Shown here one piece after another: positions 1-5,695 of a DNA stretch of 5,743 nt (its first letter is position 1; each line of letters starts with the position of its first letter). Position numbers and translations under genes: made by a program. Origin of the DNA: an uncultured Myxococcales bacterium (lineage in GTDB: Bacteria; Myxococcota_A; Bradymonadia; Bradymonadales; Bradymonadaceae). The notes beneath the pieces were generated by a model. The model saw nothing but the letters and a program-made list of their open reading frames with translations. It ran no database searches and was not told the origin of the DNA. Location: assembly GCA_913058025.1 (NCBI GenBank), contig CAJXPN010000334.1, positions 1 through 5,743 on the forward strand, written 5' to 3'.

Positions 1-1
1 C

Positions 2-784
2 TCGTTCGGGACGCTCGGCTACGGGATCGCCGCGCTCACCGCCGCGTGGGTCGGGGGCACACTTGGATACGCCGCGCTCGCGGGATCCGCGCCGCTGGGC
101 ATCGCGGCGTTGGTGACGCTCGCGCTGCTCGTCGCCTTCGCGCTCCCCAAACCCGATGGGTCCGCGAAGCCGAAGACGCCACCGAGCCCGCGGGCCATGC
201 TCTCGATCGCCACGCGCCCCGACCTCATGCTCATCCTGGGAGTCGGCGCGCTCCACTGGGCGTGCCAGGCGCCCTTCAACCTGTTCCTCGTCCAGCTCTG
301 CGAGGAGAAGCTCGCCGCGGGCTGGGCTCCAGGGGCCGCCGTGGCCGTGGGGGTGGCCGCCGAGTTCGTGATCCTCTCACGCTCGGAGTGGCTGCTCGAG
401 CGCGCGAGCCCCGCCGCGCTCTTGGTCGCGTCGTTCGCCATAAGCGGGGTGCGGTGGGGGTTGACCGCGGAGGTCGAGTCCGGGGCGGCCATCGTCGCCA
501 TACAGGTCCTCCACGGCGCGAGCTTCGGGGTCTTCCTCGTCGCGCTCATCGCCGCGATCGCGGCGCGCGTCCCCGAGGAGCTCCGCGCCTCGGGCCAGGC
601 CCTCCTGCACCTCTCCGTCTTCGGCCTAGGCGGGCTCATCGGGCCATACATCGCCGGCTGGGCCTACGATCGGACCGGCGCCTCGCCCTTGTTCTGGATG
701 TCCAGCATCGGCGACCTCGCCATCACCGTCCCCGCGATGATCTTCTGGCTGCGCGTCAGGCGCTCGCCTCCTTCACCCACGTGA
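2..784 (+). CDS. MFS transporter, HcaT-like (MFS_1-like family), C-terminal part
   Basis: The reading frame is open from the window edge to a TGA at 782-784, giving 260 residues without a native start, so the N-terminal part (about four helices and the first loops) lies outside. About eight hydrophobic segments are visible, at roughly residues 3-24, 31-48, 74-98, 108-126, 137-153, 161-189, 199-220 and 227-250, fitting TM5-TM12 of a 12-helix carrier. The Pro/Lys-rich stretch at 49-64 fits the central cytoplasmic loop. Motifs recall E. coli HcaT (3-phenylpropionate transporter): GVAAEFVI (117-124), GVRWG (149-153), QVLHGASFG (168-176) and a Gly-rich TM11. From family knowledge this is an inner-membrane secondary carrier, probably a proton symporter. 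The substrate cannot be told; phenylpropionate is only the best-known family example. Its last 29 bases overlap the opposing BRCT/LRR gene, and no terminator separates them. Confidence 0.85.
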   Translation, partial: SFGTLGYGIAALTAAWVGGTLGYAALAGSAPLGIAALVTLALLVAFALPKPDGSAKPKTPPSPRAMLSIATRPDLMLILGVGALHWACQAPFNLFLVQLCEEKLAAGWAPGAAVAVGVAAEFVILSRSEWLLERASPAALLVASFAISGVRWGLTAEVESGAAIVAIQVLHGASFGVFLVALIAAIAARVPEELRASGQALLHLSVFGLGGLIGPYIAGWAYDRTGASPLFWMSSIGDLAITVPAMIFWLRVRRSPPSPT

Positions 785-2162
785 TCTGAACGCTCGCATC
801 CTCACCGGCGTGCTTGAACGCGATCCGCTGAGACCCCGTCATTCCTCGCGCGCGCAGGCGGAGTTCGGTCAAGCCACGTAACAGGTCCGCTTCGCACAGG
901 TGCTCGAAGATCGCCACGGGTTCGTCCTCGGACCTCCCGCGTTGGTAGGCGAGCCACTCCCCGCTCAGGTCCAGGACCCTCAGGTTGTGAGGGCGAGCCA
1001 GCCGCGTCGAAAGCGCGCGCACGTTCCTGCGCGTGCGCGCGTGCAGGGACAACCGTTCGATCCGATCGCACAACGCGTCCGAACCCAGTAGATCCACAAC
1101 CCCCGGCGCGTACACCCGAAGGTGCTTCAAGCGCTCGAGTGACCCGATGTGGCTCACGAGTTCTCGCCCGAAGAGCTCGTTGGCCAGCGCACTTCGTCGG
1201 TAGTGGCCGTTGAGGTTGTCCATGACCAAACCCTCGATCTGGCCCCACCAACCCGCCTCGAAGAGGGTCGCCCATGGCGACCCCTCGAGTTCGATCTCCG
1301 AGTTCATCACCAACACGTGCTTGAGCGAGGTCAGCGCATGCTCACCGCACAGCTCGGAGGCGCGCGCCGGGTCGAGCGCGCGCAGCCAAAGCGCCTCCAG
1401 GTTCGCCATCACGGGCGAGGTCCTGAGCTTCCCGTAGAACGTCTTGGAGAGCTTGTTGCGCGTCCCAAGGTCGAGCGATCTCAGGTTCACGAGGTCAGGG
1501 TGACTCACGACCTTAGAGGCCATCGTCCCGTTGACCTTCCCCGACTGAAACCTCACCGCCCGAACGAGCCGGAACTCGGGAGCGCGCACGCCCCCGACCA
1601 TACGGAGACTCCAGTCGATGGACGGCACGCACAGCTCGCCCTCGATCTGGTCGTCACGCGACGAGAGGCTCAACGCCACCGCGTCGTAGGACACGACGGG
1701 GGCGCCCTCGGCGTCCCACGGGTTCGGCCACCTGGACGTATGCGATTCGACATAGCGCACCGCCTCCTTCCGCTGCTCCTCCTCGCACGCATCGATCGCG
1801 GCGGCGACGGCCTCCCAGGACCCCCGGGTCGGGGTCCCGTCGAACGCGCTCCGAAGTTCACCCAGCGCGTCCCCTAGCGGCACCGGGTCCTCCGTCGGGG
1901 CCTCCAGCGCCACCACTACTTCGGCGAACTCGGCCTCGGTCAGGATGGTCTTCGTGCCACCAAAACGGGTCACCACCCGCTGCACCTTCGTGCCGCCCGC
2001 ATCGCTCACCACGAAGACGTGGGTCGTGCTCCGCGGCGTGTTCCTGTTGATGCCACCCAGGCGGCTGATGTGCTGACGCATGACGGTGCTCGACATCGTC
2101 TTCATCCGCCCGACGAGCACGACGTTCTTGCCCCTGAAATCGATCCCTTCATGCCTGGCCAT
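756..2162 (-). CDS. BRCT domain protein with leucine-rich repeats
   Basis: A 468-residue, apparently soluble protein; no signal peptide or membrane helix is seen. Residues 7-85 look like a BRCT domain of the bacterial DNA-ligase type: FRGKNVVLVG first strand, helix, SRLGG turn (33-37), TTHVFVV strand (46-52), a GTK element (57-59), then TKTILTEAEF (70-79). BRCT domains bind DNA ends, phosphopeptides or partner proteins. Residues 90-150 are acidic and helical, possibly a linker. From about 224 onward there are irregular LxxLxxLxL strands near 224-232, 254-261, 277-286, 309-314, 342-350, 368-374, 393-400 and 428-437, typical of degenerate leucine-rich repeats that form a binding surface. The ATG at 2160-2162 has a strong GAGGAGG seven bases upstream. 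It is probably co-transcribed with the quinone oxidoreductase gene. Codon use is looser than in its neighbours (CAT, GAA, AGG, CGT, TTT, GTA, CTA all occur early). No enzymatic motif is visible; a scaffold or binding role is inference. Confidence 0.82.
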   Translation of the reverse strand: MARHEGIDFRGKNVVLVGRMKTMSSTVMRQHISRLGGINRNTPRSTTHVFVVSDAGGTKVQRVVTRFGGTKTILTEAEFAEVVVALEAPTEDPVPLGDALGELRSAFDGTPTRGSWEAVAAAIDACEEEQRKEAVRYVESHTSRWPNPWDAEGAPVVSYDAVALSLSSRDDQIEGELCVPSIDWSLRMVGGVRAPEFRLVRAVRFQSGKVNGTMASKVVSHPDLVNLRSLDLGTRNKLSKTFYGKLRTSPVMANLEALWLRALDPARASELCGEHALTSLKHVLVMNSEIELEGSPWATLFEAGWWGQIEGLVMDNLNGHYRRSALANELFGRELVSHIGSLERLKHLRVYAPGVVDLLGSDALCDRIERLSLHARTRRNVRALSTRLARPHNLRVLDLSGEWLAYQRGRSEDEPVAIFEHLCEADLLRGLTELRLRARGMTGSQRIAFKHAGEDASVQITWVKEASA

Positions 2163-2169
2163 GAGACTG

Positions 2170-2176
2170 CCTCCTC
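2170..2176 (-). promoter_or_regulatory. Ribosome binding site of the BRCT/LRR gene
   Basis: Reading the minus strand, GAGGAGG lies seven bases before the ATG at 2162-2160, a near-ideal Shine-Dalgarno. It overlaps the TGA stop (2177-2175) of the upstream oxidoreductase gene, so ribosomes ending there sit on the next initiation site. This fixes the start of the BRCT/LRR gene and argues for translational coupling. Confidence 0.85.
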
Positions 2177-3170
2177 AAGCGTTGTACGCGGACGTGGTCA
2201 TCACGACCTTCCCGATGGTCGTGTTCGACGCGACGAGCGCGTGCGCGCGCTCCGCCTCCTCCAGCGAAAGCACCTCGTGGACCACGGGCGAGAGCTCCCC
2301 GTCGGCGATCATCGGCCACACGTTCGCGAGCACCTGCGCGATGATCCCGCGCTTCTCGTCGAGCGGGCGAGCGCGCAGCACCGAGCCGATGAGCCGGTGG
2401 CGCTTGACGAGCAGCCGCCCGAGGTTGATCTCGGCCGCGCGACCGCCCATCAAGCCGATGAGGACCATGCGCCCCTTCGTGTTCAACACGCAAAGGTTGC
2501 GCTCGAGGTAGTCGGCGCCCACAGGGCACAGGATCACGTCCACGCCCCCGTAGACCTCCTGGACGCGCTCCACGAAGTCTTCGGAGTGGCGCCCGACCAC
2601 GAGATCCGCGCCGATCGACTCCAGGTACTCGCGCTTGGAGTCTCCGGCCGTGGCGACCACCGTCAGCCCGCGCGCCTTGCACATCTGTACGGCAGCCGTG
2701 CCCACGCCGGAGGCGGCCGCGTGGATCATTACGACGTCCCCCTCTCTGGCCTCGGCCTCCATGAACAGGTTGACCCACGCCGTGCACGCGACCTCGGGGA
2801 GCGCGGCCGCCTCGACCATCGACAGCCCCTCGGGGATCGGCAGCAGCGTCTCCTGCGGGCACGCGACGTACTCCGCGTAGCCGCCGCCCGTGAGCAGCGC
2901 GCAGACCTCGTCGCCGACCTCGTGGCCGGTGACCTCGGCGCCGACGGCCTCGACGACCCCCGCGACCTCGAGCCCGAGCAGCTTCGACGCGCCAGGAGGG
3001 GGCGCGTACATACCCCGCCGCTGCACCAGGTCCGCCCGGTTCACCGCCGTGGCGTGCGCCCGGATGAGCACCTCGCCGGGCCCGATCTCAGGCCTGGGGA
3101 CGCTCGCCCACTCCAGCGGTCGCCCTTCCATCTCCTCGCGCACCACGATCCCGTTCATCGACTCGCCCAC
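2175..3170 (-). CDS. NAD(P)H-quinone oxidoreductase, PIG3-type MDR family
   Basis: A 331-residue cytosolic medium-chain dehydrogenase/reductase of the zinc-independent quinone oxidoreductase class, closest to the PIG3/TP53I3 subgroup, which transfers electrons from NADPH to quinones. Visible marks in order are a GroES-like N-terminal fold with PGEVLIRAHATAVNRADL (31-48), RRGMYAPPPGASKLLGLEVAG (51-71), GGGYAEYV (95-102), the Rossmann nucleotide-binding motif AAASGVGTAA (151-160), GADYLERNL (218-226) and a C-terminal TTIGKVVM (317-324). Length is normal for the family, and the structural-zinc cysteine loop of alcohol dehydrogenases is absent. The segment after the second Rossmann strand reads CPVGA (215-219), where the family commonly has D-x-VGG; this may affect the cofactor pocket. 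The start chosen is GTG at 3168-3170, five bases after GAGGAG. Alternatives are GTG at 3174-3176 and ATG at 3156-3158; the latter best matches usual family N-termini. It is the first gene of a leftward pair with the BRCT/LRR gene, 12 bp apart. The physiological substrate is unknown. Confidence 0.93.
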   Translation of the reverse strand: MGESMNGIVVREEMEGRPLEWASVPRPEIGPGEVLIRAHATAVNRADLVQRRGMYAPPPGASKLLGLEVAGVVEAVGAEVTGHEVGDEVCALLTGGGYAEYVACPQETLLPIPEGLSMVEAAALPEVACTAWVNLFMEAEAREGDVVMIHAAASGVGTAAVQMCKARGLTVVATAGDSKREYLESIGADLVVGRHSEDFVERVQEVYGGVDVILCPVGADYLERNLCVLNTKGRMVLIGLMGGRAAEINLGRLLVKRHRLIGSVLRARPLDEKRGIIAQVLANVWPMIADGELSPVVHEVLSLEEAERAHALVASNTTIGKVVMTTSAYNA

Positions 3171-3175
3171 GGTCA

Positions 3176-3181
3176 CTCCTC
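3176..3181 (-). promoter_or_regulatory. Ribosome binding site deciding the oxidoreductase start
   Basis: On the minus strand GAGGAG is followed by five bases and then GTG at 3170-3168. This spacing favours that GTG. The GTG at 3176-3174 overlaps the site itself, and the in-frame ATG at 3158-3156 is 17 bases away. Confidence 0.6.
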
Positions 3182-3192
3182 ACACAGGTTCA

Positions 3193-3223
3193 TTGGTCAT
3201 CACGTTCGCGCATAGGCTACACT
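3193..3223 (+). promoter_or_regulatory. Candidate sigma70-type promoter for the lipoprotein-DHH/CBS operon
   Basis: In the 91-bp divergent gap, TACACT at 3218-3223 resembles a -10 box (four of six consensus bases). TTGGTC at 3193-3198 is a weak -35 candidate with a long 19-base spacer; an activator-dependent or -10-only promoter is equally possible. Transcription would start near 3230, leaving a leader of about 30 bases before the ATG at 3262. The leftward oxidoreductase promoter must lie in the same gap, but I see no convincing boxes for it. Confidence 0.35.
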
Positions 3224-3261
3224 GGAGACCTCGACATCGACGACGCCAAAACCGAGACAAC

Positions 3262-3864
3262 ATGCCGCACCGGACACCACACCTCGCCGCGATGCTCGCT
3301 GCGGTCGCCGCCCTGGCCGCGTGCACGCCGGCGCCCGAGCGCGAGGCGCGCGCCGCCGCAGAGCGCTACCTCGAGGCGTGGCGCTTCCGAGACGCCGACG
3401 CGCTCTTCGGCGCCCACGCGGCCTCCAGCGCCCGCGGGACGTACTGCTCCTCGTCTGCGTTCGCCGCGCTCCACGATCGGATCAAGCGCACGACCTCCGC
3501 CGAGTCCTGCGCCGACGCCAGGGGACGGTCCCCCGACGCGGACGCCGACCCCGAGGTCGCGCTCCTCCACCAGCTCGTGCGCTTCGTCTGCGAGGAGCCC
3601 TCGGGCTCCTGCCGCGACTACCAGCGGCGAGTCTTCGACGCGTGGCTGACGGAGTCCATGGCGTGGGAAGGAGCGCTCGAGCGCGCAGAGGTCGCCTCGG
3701 TCGAGGCGACCGAGGACACCGCCCGCGCGCGAGTCGAGCTCACGCACTCGTGCTGCGCGGCCCCCGAACGCATGACCCTCGAGCTCGAGCTCGCGCCCAC
3801 GGGTTGGCGCATCCTCGGCCCTCCCCTCCCCTCGCTCTCACATGGCGGACAGGACACACGATGA
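3262..3864 (+). CDS. Cys-rich lipoprotein of unknown function
   Basis: A 200-residue protein with a lipoprotein signal: a short polar head with Arg4, a hydrophobic Ala/Leu stretch (8-20) and the lipobox LAAC ending at Cys21, so the mature protein should be lipid-anchored outside the inner membrane. The first mature part (28-54, AERYLEAWRFRDADALFGAH) is reminiscent of small NTF2-like or DUF4878-like lipoproteins that begin with a helix and an A-x-x-Y-L-x-A-W pattern; this is a weak resemblance. Six further cysteines (62, 83, 110, 117, 164, 165) could form disulfides in the periplasm. The C-terminal half alternates hydrophobic and charged residues and ends in a WRILGPP strand (182-188). The start is the ATG at 3262-3264; an inner ATG at 3292 would leave a very short signal lacking a positive charge. 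The ribosome binding site is weak (GAG only). Its TGA overlaps the ATG of the DHH/CBS gene, showing close co-expression. No known function. Confidence 0.8.
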   Translation: MPHRTPHLAAMLAAVAALAACTPAPEREARAAAERYLEAWRFRDADALFGAHAASSARGTYCSSSAFAALHDRIKRTTSAESCADARGRSPDADADPEVALLHQLVRFVCEEPSGSCRDYQRRVFDAWLTESMAWEGALERAEVASVEATEDTARARVELTHSCCAAPERMTLELELAPTGWRILGPPLPSLSHGGQDTR

Positions 3865-5207
3865 CCCACCCCCACGAGACGATCGTCGTCACGCACCACA
3901 ACGCCGACCTCGACGCGCTCGCCTCGATGATCGCCGCCTGCAGGATCTACGACGGGGTGGCGCTCCGAGGCCGCGCGATCAACCCCATGGTTCAGCGCTA
4001 CCTCGCGCTCCACAAGGACGAGTTCCCGCTGATCCCCCACCAGCGCGTCGATCCGGCGAACGTGCGTCGCGTGATCGTGGTCGACGTACGCGATGGCCGC
4101 CGCCTCAGCGAGTACAACGCGATGATCGACCACGCCGAGGAGGTCATCGTCTGGGATCATCACCCCGCCGGCCCACACGACATCCCCGCCCACGAGCTCC
4201 ACATCGAGCCCACCGGGAGCTGCGCGACGCTCCTCGTGGAGCGCCTGATCGCCGACGACATCATGCTCGACGCCGCCGAGGCCACGCTGCTCATGCTCGG
4301 CGTCTACACGGACACCGGCCGCCTGAGCTTCGACACGACCTCGCCGAGAGACATCGACGCCGCCGCGCACCTGCTTCGCTCGGGCGCGAACCTCTCGGTC
4401 GTCTCGCGCTACCTCGAGGAGGAGTTCACGATCCCGCAGCGCGTCCTGCTCGCGGACCTGCTCGAGTCCTCCGTGGAGACCTCCTACGACGCCGTCGAGA
4501 TCGCCACCGCCCACGCCTCCGCCCCCCGCTTCGTGCGCGGCGCCTCCAAGGTCGTCCAGCGCGTCATGAACATCATGGGCGACGACGCCATCTTCGCCAT
4601 CATGCACTTCGAGAAGGACAAGCGCGTCCAGATCATCGGGCGCTCACGGGTCCCCTACGTCGACGTAGGGGCGATGCTGCGTGAGCTCGGCGGCGGCGGA
4701 CACCCGGGCGCGGCGGCGGCGACCTTCAAGAAGACGACACCCGAGGAGGTCTCGGTGCGCCTGGCCGCGCTGATCGAGTCCACGACCCTGCGCCCGACCC
4801 GGGTGCGCGACATGATGTCCTCGCCCGTGGTGACCGTCGCCCACGACGCCTCGCTCCTCGAGCTCGACGCGATGCTCAACGAGTTCGGCGTGCGCGGCGT
4901 CCCCGTGACCCGAGACGGCGTGCTCCAGGGGATGATCTCACGCCGCGACATCGACGCCGTGCGCGGAAAGAGCGACCTCTCGATCCCCGTCGCCTCCTCG
5001 ATGACCCACGAGCTCATCACCATCGCCCCGAACGAGCCCATCGAGGACGCGCTCGAGCTCATGACGCGCCACGACATCGGACGGCTACCCGTCCTCGTCG
5101 ACGGGCTCCTCGTCGGCGTCATCTCACGCTCGGACATCCTCTCGAAGCTCTACGGAGCGCCCAAGGGGTGCCCGACCCGTCGCCAGGTCACCGCGGACGC
5201 ACCTTGA
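3861..5207 (+). CDS. DHH/DHHA1 phosphoesterase with two C-terminal CBS domains
   Basis: A 448-residue soluble protein. The DHH domain motifs are intact: THHNADLDALAS (11-22, metal ligands H12, D16, D18), VVDVRD (73-78), DHH (99-101) and GVYTDTG (147-153). The DHHA1 substrate-binding domain follows, with GRSR (260-263) and GGGGHPGAA (277-285). A CBS pair occupies about 314-368 (VRDMMSSPVVTV, then GVRGVPVTRDG) and 378-432 (SSMTHELITIAPN, then DIGRLPVLVDG, ending SRSDILSKLY). Enzymes of this fold use Mn2+ to hydrolyse phosphodiester bonds in short oligonucleotides or cyclic dinucleotides; CBS pairs usually bind adenine nucleotides and regulate. The sequence resembles the front half of the DHH-CBS-poly(A) polymerase/CCA-adding fusions of deltaproteobacteria, but there is no nucleotidyltransferase domain here: it ends 16 residues after the second CBS. 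The start ATG at 3861-3863 overlaps the lipoprotein stop (ATGA), with AGGA six bases upstream. Substrate unproven. Confidence 0.93.
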   Translation: MTHPHETIVVTHHNADLDALASMIAACRIYDGVALRGRAINPMVQRYLALHKDEFPLIPHQRVDPANVRRVIVVDVRDGRRLSEYNAMIDHAEEVIVWDHHPAGPHDIPAHELHIEPTGSCATLLVERLIADDIMLDAAEATLLMLGVYTDTGRLSFDTTSPRDIDAAAHLLRSGANLSVVSRYLEEEFTIPQRVLLADLLESSVETSYDAVEIATAHASAPRFVRGASKVVQRVMNIMGDDAIFAIMHFEKDKRVQIIGRSRVPYVDVGAMLRELGGGGHPGAAAATFKKTTPEEVSVRLAALIESTTLRPTRVRDMMSSPVVTVAHDASLLELDAMLNEFGVRGVPVTRDGVLQGMISRRDIDAVRGKSDLSIPVASSMTHELITIAPNEPIEDALELMTRHDIGRLPVLVDGLLVGVISRSDILSKLYGAPKGCPTRRQVTADAP

Positions 5208-5278
5208 CGCGTGGCCTCGCGTTCGGATGAGGACCGGGCCGAGGCCGCGACCAACCGCGCTCACCATGTGCGTCACGC

Positions 5279-5306
5279 TGGACGGCCCCGCCCTACCTCG
5301 CATAAA
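5279..5306 (+). promoter_or_regulatory. Candidate promoter for the small membrane protein gene
   Basis: TGGACG (5279-5284) and CATAAA (5301-5306) each match four of six sigma70 consensus bases with a 16-base spacer. CATAAACT is the most AT-rich stretch in the 143-base gap after the DHH/CBS gene. The start point would be near 5313, leaving a leader of about 38 bases. No clear terminator for the upstream gene is visible, so read-through is also possible. Confidence 0.35.
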
Positions 5307-5339
5307 CTCCGGGCGTTCCGCCCGCGCGGGCCCCAACGC

Positions 5340-5345
5340 AAGGAG
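5340..5345 (+). promoter_or_regulatory. Ribosome binding site of the 60-residue membrane protein gene
   Basis: AAGGAG lies five bases before the ATG at 5351, close to the ideal Shine-Dalgarno sequence and spacing. It is the main evidence that this short frame is translated. Confidence 0.8.
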
Positions 5346-5350
5346 CACCC

Positions 5351-5533
5351 ATGGCCACACGTCGTCGTAAGAAGAAGCCCACCACCAAGAGCTCGAACGG
5401 CTCGGAGCCCGTCGAGATCAGCCCCGAGGTCCAGAAGCGCGACGAGGAGCAGACCAAGCGGTTCTTCACCACCGTCGCGATCACCTTCGTCATCGTCGTG
5501 GCCTTCTTCATCCTGCTCCAGTTCCTCCGGTGA
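5351..5533 (+). CDS. Small single-pass membrane protein, 60 residues
   Basis: The protein opens with a strongly basic run (ATRRRKKKPTTK, 2-13), continues through a polar, partly acidic segment (E19 to K36) that may form a short helix (SPEVQKRDEEQTKR, 24-37), and ends in one hydrophobic helix at about 38-59, with Arg60 as the last residue. This is a tail-anchor layout: a cytoplasmic basic head and a C-terminal membrane helix. There is no cleavable signal. The basic head could contact membrane lipids or nucleic acid; this is inference. It does not look like SecE, which has a conserved cytoplasmic segment around its membrane helix. A strong Shine-Dalgarno (AAGGAG, five-base gap) and GC-ending codons support it as real. 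It converges with the neighbouring minus-strand gene, stops four bases apart. I do not recognise the family. Confidence 0.72.
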   Translation: MATRRRKKKPTTKSSNGSEPVEISPEVQKRDEEQTKRFFTTVAITFVIVVAFFILLQFLR

Positions 5534-5537
5534 CGCC

Positions 5538-5695
5538 TCAGAGCGTCCTGTAGAGGAACACGAAGAGCAGCACGATCGCGACCACCACCAGCGTGAGCGC
5601 GCCGCCTACCAGCCCATACAGCTTGAGCTTCGAGGCCTTCGAGGGACCCTTCCTGGGTGACGGGAGCTCGGACGCTATCAGCGTCCGCCCATCAC
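5538..5695 (-). CDS. C-terminal end of a tail-anchored membrane protein, cut by the contig end
   Basis: On the minus strand a frame is open from the last biological base (5695) to a TGA at 5540-5538, giving 51 residues with no start inside the window. It begins DGRTLIASELPS, passes through a Lys/Ser/Pro linker (PRKGPSKASKLKL, 13-25) and ends in a hydrophobic helix (about 26-48: Leu/Val/Ala/Ile/Phe) followed by YRTL. The alternation of a basic linker and one C-terminal helix suits an inner-membrane anchor for an N-terminal cytoplasmic domain that is not present here. Codons in this frame are GC-ending, which supports coding. It converges with the plus-strand small membrane protein gene, with four bases between stops. 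The domain identity cannot be judged from this tail. Anything to the right of 5695 is adapter and must not be added to this protein. Confidence 0.6.

Noticed and set aside
46..789. Plus-strand open frame of 247 codons over the transporter.
   Set aside because: Arg/Gly/Ala-rich shadow of the transporter frame, which has clear membrane helices and HcaT-like motifs.
2019..3215. Long plus-strand open frame of 398 codons opposite the oxidoreductase gene.
   Set aside because: It is antisense to a clear enzyme and its product is a low-complexity His/Arg/Asp/Ala-rich sequence without any domain pattern; such frames are expected opposite GC3-biased genes.
2890..3261. Upstream extension of the lipoprotein reading frame to 2890.
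   Set aside because: It would run antisense through the oxidoreductase start and bury the signal peptide; the ATG at 3262 puts the lipobox at the expected Cys21.
3321..3860. Upstream extension of the DHH/CBS reading frame through the lipoprotein gene.
   Set aside because: The translated extension is Arg/Ala-rich nonsense; the ATG at 3861 sits directly before the DHH motif I region and has a suitable AGGA.
3618..4607. Minus-strand open frame of 329 codons opposite the DHH/CBS gene.
   Set aside because: Product is Gly/Val/Asp/His-rich without family signals, and it lies opposite a gene with intact catalytic motifs.
5211..5660. Plus-strand open frame of 149 codons over the small membrane protein gene.
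   Set aside because: Its product is Ser/Arg/Pro-rich low complexity in an out-of-frame register; the 60-residue frame has the proper ribosome binding site and a membrane helix.
5670..5686. GGACGCT-ATC-AGCGTCC perfect inverted repeat, considered as a terminator.
   Set aside because: It has no T-run on either strand and lies inside the minus-strand coding frame, so a chance repeat is more likely.
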